Shown here piece by piece: positions 9,046-16,667 of a stretch of 64,000 bases of DNA. The position numbers were made by a program, and so were the translations under genes. The stretch's first letter is position 1; each line of letters starts with the position of its first letter. The notes below the pieces were generated by a model. That model did not search any database. It saw nothing but the letters and a program-made list of their open reading frames with translations, and was not told where the DNA came from. Source of the stretch: Anaerolineae bacterium (GTDB taxonomy: Bacteria > Chloroflexota > Anaerolineae > Anaerolineales > UBA4823); the NCBI GenBank assembly GCA_003327455.1, contig QOQU01000003.1, forward strand, positions 419,874-483,873, in the 5' to 3' direction.

Positions 9046-12000
9046 ATGCAAATTAAGTTGTCATTTATAACTAGGATAAGAAACATGTTTGGAAAAAGAG
9101 TTGTTTTCGGGATCTTGATCGTAAGTTTGCTATTCGCCATGCTTCCTTTCAACACAACCGCACAGGGCGAGGTAGCCATGCAGGATGGTTTTCAACTTCT
9201 TCAAGCGGACGACTGGCGAGTTACGATCGAGTACCGTGGGGGGGAATATTCGTTTCAAAAAGTGGAGAGAAACGGTAAGACTTATGATCAAATTGTGCTG
9301 AAAGACGCTTCTAACCTTAATGAGCCTGGTAAACCGAGCTTGCCGGTCGTTTCCACCGCCATCGGAGTACCGGCTGAGGCTGAATTCTCTTTGCAAATTG
9401 ATGACGTGCAGACAGAGACCTTGCCGGGCGAATTCTGGATTGAGCCTGGCACAACCTATGTGATCGGGGAAGAGGAACTAACTCCTGGCGAAATCTCTTT
9501 TATCGAAGATGAAACCGTTTATTCAAGTGCAGAGAACTTTCCGGGCGTGATCGTTGAGCTGGGCGAGGCGGCAAAACTGCGCGCCCAACGCCTTTTACCC
9601 GTGCGGGTTTATCCTTTTCAATTTGTAGCGGCAACCAAACAGCTCATCCGCATTCGGGCGGTCACATTCACCATTGAGTTTCGTTACCCGGATGGATATC
9701 CGCCCCTGGCGCAATCTTCTGAAGGCGCCCTGGAGGAACCTGCTCCCTTTGAACAAATTTACCAGCAAAACCTGCTGAATTACAGTCAAGCCAGGCGCTA
9801 TCGTTATTTTGAACCTCAAAACGAATTGCCCGCCCAACTGTTGAGCGAGACCTCAGCTAATGAACGTTACAAGATACCCGTGACCGAAGACGGAATTTAT
9901 AAACTGACTTACGAAGCCCTTCAGGCAGCCGGCATGCCTGTAAATGCAGTGAATCCACAAACTTTCTCGATGACCAATCAGGGAAGACCAGTCTCGATAT
10001 ATGTACACAACAGCGATGGCGACCCCAATAAATTCAGCGCCGGAGAATACATTTTGTTTTTTGGTGAACGACTGGATGGCACTTACCTGGCATCCCTGTA
10101 CAGCGACGAGGATGATTTCTGGCGGGATAGTTTTTATCGCGCTGGAGAGTCTAATCTTACTTCTTTCGAAGCAAAATTTAACCGCTACATGGTAGAGAAG
10201 TACACGAACCAGAATGTCTACTGGCTGAACGTGGGCGGCACGGGCGGACCTTTTATGGAACAGGTGACGGCCTTGCCTGCGTCTGCCCCTTATTTAGATG
10301 CCTTTCAGGAGCGCATTCATTTTGAGCAGCAAAATATATGGTGGACCACCCACCATACCAGTGTAGATACCTTCTTTTGGGAAGGAATAAAATTTACGAG
10401 TAATACAACGAAAGACTATATTCTGAATATTCCCTATCCTGTGCAAAGCGGAACGGTTACCCTGCGGGGTGAATTTGTAGCCAACGCGCAATCTACTAGT
10501 GTGAATCCGGATCATCGCCAGGTGTTCTATATAAACAAGACTCAATACCCGAACCCTATCGGAACGATTACGTGGGATGGTAAAAGAAGATACACTTTTG
10601 AGTTATCTTTCCCAGCCTCCTATTTGCTTAATGGAGCGAACACATTAACCATCGCATTTGAAAAGGTCAGCGGCATGACCGTTGACGATATTTTTGTCGA
10701 TTGGTTTGAGATGATATACTTGAGACAAACTTATGCTGAGGGAGATCAAATTATCCTCAACAGACCGGGTAACCTGGTTCAAGAAATACCTTCCGACGCA
10801 TCATTTCAAATCGGGAATTTCTCCCAGCAACCAGTATTGTTATCCATTGCAGATCCTCTGAGTCCAAAATTTGTATCTGGAATGAGTTATGAAGGCGGGG
10901 TGTTATCCTTTCGTTCTTCTGTAGAAACAGGAACAAGCTTCATTGCTGCGATTCCCAAAACCCCCCATAGTGTCGAGAAGGTGATCGATCGCGATTATTT
11001 AGGCTCAAGAGCGGATTATATCTTCATCACGCCGAAAGTTTTCCTGGATTCAGTACAAGACTTTGCTGATTACCGACAAAATCACGATGGTCTAACGACA
11101 AAGGTTGTACCTCTGGAGGATATCTTCAATCAATTTAATTTTGGAATCTATCATCCGCGAGCAATTAAGAATTACCTTCAGGAAGCCTATGATCGCTGGT
11201 CGCCGAAACCAACCTATGTCTTACTGGTGGGCGATGGGCACTGGAATCTGCTCGGTTCGAGCCAGTATGATAATCCACCGATTTACATGCCGCCCAATTT
11301 GCAGTGGGTGGATCCGTGGCAGGGGGAGATCGATTCGGCGAACGATCTGGTGACGGTGGATGGGTGGGATCCCCTGCCAGACCTGTTTATTGGTAGATTG
11401 CCGGTCAATAGCGCAGCAGAAATCACTGCTTACCTGAGCAAGGTTCAGGCTCACGAAGCCAACCTGAACCAAACCTGGCAAAAACGATATCTTTTTGTGG
11501 CGGATGCAAATGATCCCAACGCAGGTAACTTCCCGGCTTTGAGCGACCAAGTCATTCAGGAATATTTGTCCCCTGGCAACGAGGCGCGTAAAATTTATCT
11601 CGATGTGGGCTATACATCCTATGATACAGAAACGCAAGTGGATTTTCCATGTGGGGATCAAGTAGGGAACAATAAGTGTCCCAATGCAACCCAGACTTTG
11701 ACAACAACCCTGAATACGACTGGCGTGGGTCATCTGGTTTATTCCGGGCATGGCTATGTCGATGGTTGGAGCAAAGCGGTTGTTTTTTCGAATGCAAATC
11801 TCGACTCCCTGACCAATTCTAATTACCTTCCCTTTGCTTTCACGCTGGATTGCCTGGATGGTTACTGGTATTACCCTAAGATAACCGTTTCGAATCATCG
11901 CGGGCCTTCTCTGATTGAAAGCCTGGTGCGGGCAACGAACAAAGGCATTGTGGCCGCTTTTTCGCCGACCGGGCTCGGTGTGGCTACTGCACATGACACC

Positions 12001-12204
12001 TTGCAGCGGGGCTTCTACGATGCCATCTTTAGCGGCGCGGAATGGCGCTTAGGGTCAGCGGCGACGCAGGCAAAAATTAGAATCTATACCGACGCTGAAA
12101 TACATGTTGACTTGGTTCACACCTACACGGTGTTTGGGGATCCAGCGCTTCTATTCTCCTCGCCAAAAGTGTTTGATATTTTCTTGCCTCTTCTGAAAAG
12201 ATGA
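9046..12204 (+). CDS. Secreted gingipain-like C25 cysteine peptidase
   Basis: 1052 residues. Signal peptide hydrophobic core FGILIVSLLFAMLPF. The start at 9046 is uncertain: the ATG at 9085 has a better-placed AGGA (9073-9076) and gives a shorter n-region. An N-terminal prodomain-like region (50-270) precedes a PorU-like beta domain (270-640, DGIYKLTYEALQAAG). The caspase-fold C25 catalytic domain (about 650-1020) carries YSGHGYVDGW (His902) and FTLDCLDGYW (Cys936); the spacing matches gingipains. The protein ends FDIFLPLLKR, a short hydrophobic-basic tail like that of the M23 protein at 4472. Its stop overlaps the S26 peptidase start (ATGA at 12201). Gingipain relatives are either secreted endopeptidases or PorU-type sortases; this one, larger and with a tail, is better read as a client or effector. 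Catalytic residues are intact. Confidence 0.88.
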   Translation: MQIKLSFITRIRNMFGKRVVFGILIVSLLFAMLPFNTTAQGEVAMQDGFQLLQADDWRVTIEYRGGEYSFQKVERNGKTYDQIVLKDASNLNEPGKPSLPVVSTAIGVPAEAEFSLQIDDVQTETLPGEFWIEPGTTYVIGEEELTPGEISFIEDETVYSSAENFPGVIVELGEAAKLRAQRLLPVRVYPFQFVAATKQLIRIRAVTFTIEFRYPDGYPPLAQSSEGALEEPAPFEQIYQQNLLNYSQARRYRYFEPQNELPAQLLSETSANERYKIPVTEDGIYKLTYEALQAAGMPVNAVNPQTFSMTNQGRPVSIYVHNSDGDPNKFSAGEYILFFGERLDGTYLASLYSDEDDFWRDSFYRAGESNLTSFEAKFNRYMVEKYTNQNVYWLNVGGTGGPFMEQVTALPASAPYLDAFQERIHFEQQNIWWTTHHTSVDTFFWEGIKFTSNTTKDYILNIPYPVQSGTVTLRGEFVANAQSTSVNPDHRQVFYINKTQYPNPIGTITWDGKRRYTFELSFPASYLLNGANTLTIAFEKVSGMTVDDIFVDWFEMIYLRQTYAEGDQIILNRPGNLVQEIPSDASFQIGNFSQQPVLLSIADPLSPKFVSGMSYEGGVLSFRSSVETGTSFIAAIPKTPHSVEKVIDRDYLGSRADYIFITPKVFLDSVQDFADYRQNHDGLTTKVVPLEDIFNQFNFGIYHPRAIKNYLQEAYDRWSPKPTYVLLVGDGHWNLLGSSQYDNPPIYMPPNLQWVDPWQGEIDSANDLVTVDGWDPLPDLFIGRLPVNSAAEITAYLSKVQAHEANLNQTWQKRYLFVADANDPNAGNFPALSDQVIQEYLSPGNEARKIYLDVGYTSYDTETQVDFPCGDQVGNNKCPNATQTLTTTLNTTGVGHLVYSGHGYVDGWSKAVVFSNANLDSLTNSNYLPFAFTLDCLDGYWYYPKITVSNHRGPSLIESLVRATNKGIVAAFSPTGLGVATAHDTLQRGFYDAIFSGAEWRLGSAATQAKIRIYTDAEIHVDLVHTYTVFGDPALLFSSPKVFDIFLPLLKR

Positions 12205-12767
12205 GTTTGGAAAAAATTACTCACCCGCAAATGATTGTCCTGAATAAAGTAGTCAGGGATACTTTAAAAGAATGTAATTCAGTCACCTTGCTCGTTAGAG
12301 GAACTAGCATGTATCCAATCCTTTTCCCCGGCGATAGAGTGATCGTCACAAGGGTTGATTTTCAAAATGTACGAACGGGTGACATTATTGTCTTTGAAGG
12401 GAGAGCGGATGTCTTTACGCATCGTGTGATTAAGACAACTAGAGGTGCTTTATTATCAAAAGGAGATAATTCCATTTTTCCTGATCCCCCCATTACCGAT
12501 AGGAATTTAATGGGAAAAGTGACCGCATATGAACGAAATGGCAGGCAGATACCCTTATCGGGTAAAATGGAGGTTATGAATGTATTTTTGGGTTACTGTC
12601 ATTTGGCTGTTGGCATTGTGGGACAGATCAGCCAGACAGTCTTGCGCTTTACACGGGGAAGATATCGGCGGTTCTTCTTTTGGATGGCAAGAAGCCTTTT
12701 AACAGTGGTTCATCTGATAGAGAGGATATTGCTTTATGGAAACCGAATTGAAAAATCGAATCCCTGA
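12201..12767 (+). CDS. S26 signal peptidase-like protein, Ser/His (SipW/ER) type
   Basis: 188 residues. GTSMYPIL holds the catalytic Ser36, FTHRVIK gives His74 in place of the Lys of ordinary bacterial signal peptidase I, and SKGDN gives Asp89. This is the arrangement of SipW, archaeal and ER signal peptidases. No N-terminal membrane helix is visible. The C-terminal third contains two moderately hydrophobic stretches (about 128-145 and 155-180, with aromatic and basic residues) that could bind the membrane. It starts inside the stop of the C25 gene and overlaps the PqqD-like gene by 32 nt, so the three are probably made together. It may cut a dedicated substrate, possibly the secreted peptidases or a modified peptide. 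The active-site residues are visible; the dedicated role is inference. Confidence 0.8.
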   Translation: MSLEKITHPQMIVLNKVVRDTLKECNSVTLLVRGTSMYPILFPGDRVIVTRVDFQNVRTGDIIVFEGRADVFTHRVIKTTRGALLSKGDNSIFPDPPITDRNLMGKVTAYERNGRQIPLSGKMEVMNVFLGYCHLAVGIVGQISQTVLRFTRGRYRRFFFWMARSLLTVVHLIERILLYGNRIEKSNP

Positions 12768-13044
12768 ACTGCAAACGGGAATTCTTCTACAACCTGTCAC
12801 CGCCTCCACCGGGGAAACTAGGGAAATGGTTGTTGTATTGCCGAATCGGAATCAGGTCAAGGTAGTCAACGAAGTCGGGGCTTTGATCTTAGAGTTGATT
12901 GACGGCAAATGCAGCGTGGCTGAAATCATTACCGCAGTCCACGAATCGTATCAGGTTTCCCCGGAGCAGGTCGAGCGGGATGTGATCAGTTTTCTCAATC
13001 AACTCGTAGAGAAAGGCATTGTGAGTTTCTCAAACGGTGCCTGA
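12736..13044 (+). CDS. PqqD-family peptide-binding (RRE-like) protein
   Basis: 102 residues. The central pattern VNEVGALILELIDGKCSV and the following winged-helix part (AEIITAVHESY, then VERDVISFLNQLVEKGIV) are typical of PqqD-like proteins. In RiPP pathways these bind leader peptides and hand them to modifying enzymes. No radical SAM enzyme, cyclase or obvious precursor peptide is found near it. Its partners here are an HprK-like kinase, an S26 peptidase and two C25 peptidases. GAGAGG-type bases at 12719-12725 inside the upstream gene can act as ribosome site for the ATG at 12736. A cytoplasmic adaptor role that recognises a protein or peptide substrate is the likeliest reading, but the client is not known. 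Confidence 0.82.
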   Translation: METELKNRIPELQTGILLQPVTASTGETREMVVVLPNRNQVKVVNEVGALILELIDGKCSVAEIITAVHESYQVSPEQVERDVISFLNQLVEKGIVSFSNGA

Positions 13045-13088
13045 TTGGGTGGGAAAACAACCTTAAGCCCGAGCATTATAAGGAATAA

Positions 13089-13982
13089 ATGAAAAGGATA
13101 AATGACTTCAAGCGACTTTTTATTGGGGGGTTGATGGGATGCCTGCTGGCTTTATTTCTGGCGACCCCTGTCTGGAGTGCGGTGACGTTGAAGTCCTTCG
13201 ATGTGCGTTGGAATGGCAGTCGGGTGGTTTTGAAATGGGAGACAGCTACCGAGATGGACAACCTTGGTTTTATGGTGAAGCGCAAATTGACCAATGGAAG
13301 TGGAGATTTTCAGGTTGTCGAACTTTGCGCGAAAGAAACTGTCTGTACGGAAGAGGAGAAAGAAGATTTTATTGATACCAAGGGGGACATAAGCGGATAC
13401 ACCTATGGCAATTATTACGATGATAGTGTGGAAGAAGGTCGAACCTATACCTACCAGTTAATCGCCATCGATACCAATCAACAGGAGGAGATTGCCGAAA
13501 CCAAAACGATCCGCACAATTTTAGAAACCCCTACCCCAACTCCGACTTCAACCAGCACTATAACATTGACTCCAACCCCGACTGCGACTGCGACTAGAAC
13601 AACAAGGCCCAATAACCCCAACCGGACGCGCACAACGGTTCCTCCAACACCAACAGCGACGGCGCGGGTATTGCTGGCAACCCCAACGATTCCACCTGCT
13701 CCTCCAACGGTCCAAACCCCGACCTCAACCCCTGAACCCCTCCCTACGGAGACCACTCAGATTATTGAGATTCCTACCCTGCCTTTGCCGAGCATCACCC
13801 TGATTTATCCCGATACGCCAACCCCAATGCTAGAAAATCAATCCCCAACCCCTGAAGTAGGCTCGGTACCCGATAACGCCCGCTGGCTGACGCCCGGCAG
13901 GCTTTTGGTGATCGGCGTGATCGTTTTCATCTGGTTGATCCTTGGCGGGGCATTTGTGTTTGCCCTGCGAAAAATTCAATGA
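13089..13982 (+). CDS. FnIII-like protein with Thr/Pro-rich stalk and C-terminal anchor
   Basis: 297 residues. Signal peptide or anchor at 10-30 (FIGGLMGCLLALFLATPVWS), FnIII-like domain at 31-140 (LKWETATEMDNLGFMVKR), a low-complexity Thr/Pro-rich stalk at about 145-260 (runs such as PTPTPTSTS), then a membrane helix at 271-292 and a short basic end. The layout is that of a domain held away from the membrane by a flexible, possibly glycosylated stalk. The FnIII-like domain is paralogous to that of the protein at 7701. AAGGA at 13079-13083 is the ribosome site. Its stop overlaps the next gene (second C25 peptidase) by 4 nt. Function unknown; may dock or present the lipoprotein peptidase. Confidence 0.8.
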   Translation: MKRINDFKRLFIGGLMGCLLALFLATPVWSAVTLKSFDVRWNGSRVVLKWETATEMDNLGFMVKRKLTNGSGDFQVVELCAKETVCTEEEKEDFIDTKGDISGYTYGNYYDDSVEEGRTYTYQLIAIDTNQQEEIAETKTIRTILETPTPTPTSTSTITLTPTPTATATRTTRPNNPNRTRTTVPPTPTATARVLLATPTIPPAPPTVQTPTSTPEPLPTETTQIIEIPTLPLPSITLIYPDTPTPMLENQSPTPEVGSVPDNARWLTPGRLLVIGVIVFIWLILGGAFVFALRKIQ

Positions 13983-16147
13983 AAAAAGCGGTGATTTTCT
14001 TCAAGCCGAGAGGAGTTTTCCTGGCGGGAGTTGTGGTTTTGCTGAGCTGGCTCAGCGCTTGCACGGTTCTACGATCAGTCCAACCTCAATATCGTTCTAC
14101 GGGTGAAGGGCAAGGAGTCAAGATCGCTGCTCCAGCCGACGCAATGATTTCCCTCCCTCTCAATCAACTGCGCTCTTTTGGGTATGGTGAGGCAGATACG
14201 GAACAGTGGGTTCTATCTTTTCGAGGTGTGCAGATTCCGTATTGGATCCTGAAAGCCCACCAGCTTGTGTTTTATTCACCTCCCACAAAAAGTGAATACT
14301 GGGAAGAAAACACATTCCTGTTTCAACCTCGTTCCCGATTTATCTCCAACCCCGATCCGCAACTTTTGACCTTATTGCAGACTCCTCAGCTTCCAGCCCC
14401 GAGTTTTTTAGAGCAGCAACCGGCACAGACAGTGTTGACTTACCATAAAATTGAAGAAGACCAGGTATATCAGTCCCAGGCGGAAGGAGATCACTGGTTG
14501 TGGGAAAAATTGGTGAATTCCCAACAGAAAAGGATTGCTGTTCCGTTTGCGGATGTTCCTGCGGGCGATGTTTTCGTGCGCATGGTGATTTTTTCTACGA
14601 CCGAAGCGCCAACCGCCCCTGATCATCGCTTGCAAATCAGCGTGAATGACCAGTTCCTGGAAGAAATTGCGTGGGATGGAAAAGGGTTGCAAAGTATTGA
14701 AAAGGTGTTACCTGGTAAAGTGTTTCGGGAAGGTGAAAATCTGGTGTCCCTCTCGATTCCAGAGATTGAGGGCGTGTTTGCACAGGTCAGTTATTTAGAT
14801 AAACTCGAGATATTTTCCTGGCAAAGAATTCCTTTTCAGGCAAAACAATTGAGGTTTTACGCAAACCGCGCGGTCGATTTTGGTTTGGTTGAGAGAAAGG
14901 GGGAGGCGATACGGGTTTATGATTTGAACGACTTTCTCAATCCCAAAGAATTTAAAATCGGTGAAGATGAATTTCCTGAAGGTGGTCTAAAACCATACCT
15001 GTGGGTCACAGAAGACGGATTCCGGCAACCGACTGAATTGCGAGCCATCGTTGAGGATCAACCTTCTCCTGAAGAACAAACGCAGGATATCGAGTATTTA
15101 GCAATTGGCCAGCGTGATCTACTCGAGCCCTTACAACCCTTACTGGAGTTGCGCCAGCAGCAAGGGTTGTCTGTGGCGGCAAAAAGCGTCGAGGAGATCT
15201 ACGACCAGTTTTACGGATTCGCCGAACCGCAGGCGATTCGGCATTACTTGATGAATTCTCTGCGTGAAAATCCCTCCCTGAAATATGTGTTGCTGGTTGG
15301 GGATGCAACATACGATCCAGCGGGAAAGGTCAGTAGGGTCGAAAATAACCGTTTGCCCACCTATTTTATTGAGACGATTTTTGGAGGACAAACTTCCAGC
15401 GAGTTGCCATTTGCTTTACTCGATGACCAGAATTACGATCCAGAAACCCTGCCGATATTTCAGCCGCAGGTAGCTGTAGGTCGGGTGCCAGCCAGTTCAG
15501 CCAGGCAAATTCAAGCCTGGGTTTCTAAGGTTCTTGAATATGAGAAGGGGAATAAGAAACCGGCAAGGGATGCTGTCCTGGCGATAGCCGATCCTTATGA
15601 GGATTATTTTGGGCGAGACGCAGAAGCGTTTGCCGCTCTTTGGGGTGATACAATCGAAGAAGAAATCTACTTGCCTCAATCTGGTGAAAGTGATCTGGAG
15701 AACAAGATACGAAACTACTTTCAGCAGGATTATTCCTTGATCGCTTATTTCGGTCATGGCGCCATCGATTTATGGGGCAAAGACGAGATTTTCTCCGCTA
15801 AGGAAGCTCAAAAATTGGTTGAGCAAGCCAGTTATCCATTGGTGCTTAACTTTACCTGCCTGACCGGTTATTATATTCACCCGGAAGCAATTTCTCTGAC
15901 AGAGGCGCTGTTGTGGAATCCTGACGGAGGGACAATTTTTGTCATTGCTCCCACCAGCCTGACTCTTGCCGATGATCAGAGTTTCTTCTGGAAAGCGTTT
16001 GTTGAGAGTTATCTTCTCGCAGGAGAAGGGCGGATTGGAGATATTTGGATGGCTACCTTTCCCAAAATCCCTTTGACCAGTGCAGGGGTTCGAGACGTTG
16101 TGGCAACTTATACCTTCTTTGGTGATCCAGCCACAACGCTCCCATAG
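13979..16147 (+). CDS. C25-family cysteine peptidase lipoprotein, PorU-like
   Basis: 722 residues. The N-terminus has a lipoprotein signal ending LSAC (Cys25 or nearby, within LLSWLSACTVL), so it is probably membrane-tethered. A beta-rich region (60-360) precedes the C25 catalytic domain (about 375-720) with YFGHGAIDLWG (His593) and NFTCLTGYY (Cys627); the His-Cys spacing equals that of the other C25 protein. It has no C-terminal tail or CTD. In Bacteroidota the membrane-bound C25 enzyme PorU is the sortase of type IX secretion and cleaves C-terminal signals of clients. A similar role for this lipoprotein is possible but unproven; no other T9SS genes are present here. It overlaps the upstream FnIII gene by 4 nt. 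Confidence 0.85.
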   Translation: MKKAVIFFKPRGVFLAGVVVLLSWLSACTVLRSVQPQYRSTGEGQGVKIAAPADAMISLPLNQLRSFGYGEADTEQWVLSFRGVQIPYWILKAHQLVFYSPPTKSEYWEENTFLFQPRSRFISNPDPQLLTLLQTPQLPAPSFLEQQPAQTVLTYHKIEEDQVYQSQAEGDHWLWEKLVNSQQKRIAVPFADVPAGDVFVRMVIFSTTEAPTAPDHRLQISVNDQFLEEIAWDGKGLQSIEKVLPGKVFREGENLVSLSIPEIEGVFAQVSYLDKLEIFSWQRIPFQAKQLRFYANRAVDFGLVERKGEAIRVYDLNDFLNPKEFKIGEDEFPEGGLKPYLWVTEDGFRQPTELRAIVEDQPSPEEQTQDIEYLAIGQRDLLEPLQPLLELRQQQGLSVAAKSVEEIYDQFYGFAEPQAIRHYLMNSLRENPSLKYVLLVGDATYDPAGKVSRVENNRLPTYFIETIFGGQTSSELPFALLDDQNYDPETLPIFQPQVAVGRVPASSARQIQAWVSKVLEYEKGNKKPARDAVLAIADPYEDYFGRDAEAFAALWGDTIEEEIYLPQSGESDLENKIRNYFQQDYSLIAYFGHGAIDLWGKDEIFSAKEAQKLVEQASYPLVLNFTCLTGYYIHPEAISLTEALLWNPDGGTIFVIAPTSLTLADDQSFFWKAFVESYLLAGEGRIGDIWMATFPKIPLTSAGVRDVVATYTFFGDPATTLP

Positions 16148-16184
16148 ATTGAGTTTGGGAAAAAACGGCGAGGAATATATCGCT

Positions 16185-16580
16185 ATGGCGATGATCACCG
16201 GTGAATGTCCGGAGTCGATCCCTGAAGAAGCACAAATCGGGATCAATTTATTCAATCAAGGGAAGTTCTTTGAAGCCCATGAATATCTGGAATTAGCCTG
16301 GAGAGCCGAACCATCATCGAAGCGGTTTTTATATATTGGAATTCTTCAGGCAGGGGTTGCCTATTACCATATTCAATGCCGTAATTATCGCGGCGCCCTG
16401 AAGGTCATTGCCCGCGCGCGGCGCTGGCTAAATCAGTTGCCAGCCTGGTGTAGTGGAGTGCATATCGCCAGGTTACGTGCAGACCTTGATGCGGTTGAAG
16501 CAGAAGTCAGAAGACTCGGACCTCACGGTTTGGATTGCTTCGATGAGACTTTGTTTCATCCCCTCGAAATTCGTTCCTGA
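16185..16580 (+). CDS. DUF309-family protein
   Basis: 131 residues from the ATG at 16185, which has GAGGA at 16170-16174. Contains NLFNQGKFFEAHEYLELAW, the defining HExxE-like helix pattern of DUF309, and a second helix LQAGVAYYHIQCRNYRGAL. The family is small, all-helical and of unknown biochemical function. The gene follows the second C25 gene after 37 nt and may be the last member of the operon, but its link to peptidase function is not evident. Confident family assignment, unknown role. Confidence 0.8.
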   Translation: MAMITGECPESIPEEAQIGINLFNQGKFFEAHEYLELAWRAEPSSKRFLYIGILQAGVAYYHIQCRNYRGALKVIARARRWLNQLPAWCSGVHIARLRADLDAVEAEVRRLGPHGLDCFDETLFHPLEIRS

Positions 16581-16667
16581 AAAGTGTGAACATGGAACTT
16601 TTTCTTATGATCACTCGTTATATTTAATTGTGAGGTCTACCGATCTTGCCCGAGGAAGGATTTTAAA

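Noticed and set aside
11221..11994. Long minus-strand frame of 257 codons inside the first C25 gene
   Set aside because: It lies fully opposite a coding sequence with intact catalytic motifs, has a basic, low-complexity composition and no ribosome site; a shadow frame.
7701..13044. Ordinary lasso-peptide or radical-SAM RiPP cluster
   Set aside because: PqqD-like and HprK-like genes are present, but no B2 protease, asparagine-synthetase-like cyclase, radical SAM enzyme or precursor peptide was found in the operon.
13478..13756. Minus-strand Val/Gly-rich frame
   Set aside because: It is the antisense image of the Thr/Pro-rich stalk of the FnIII protein.
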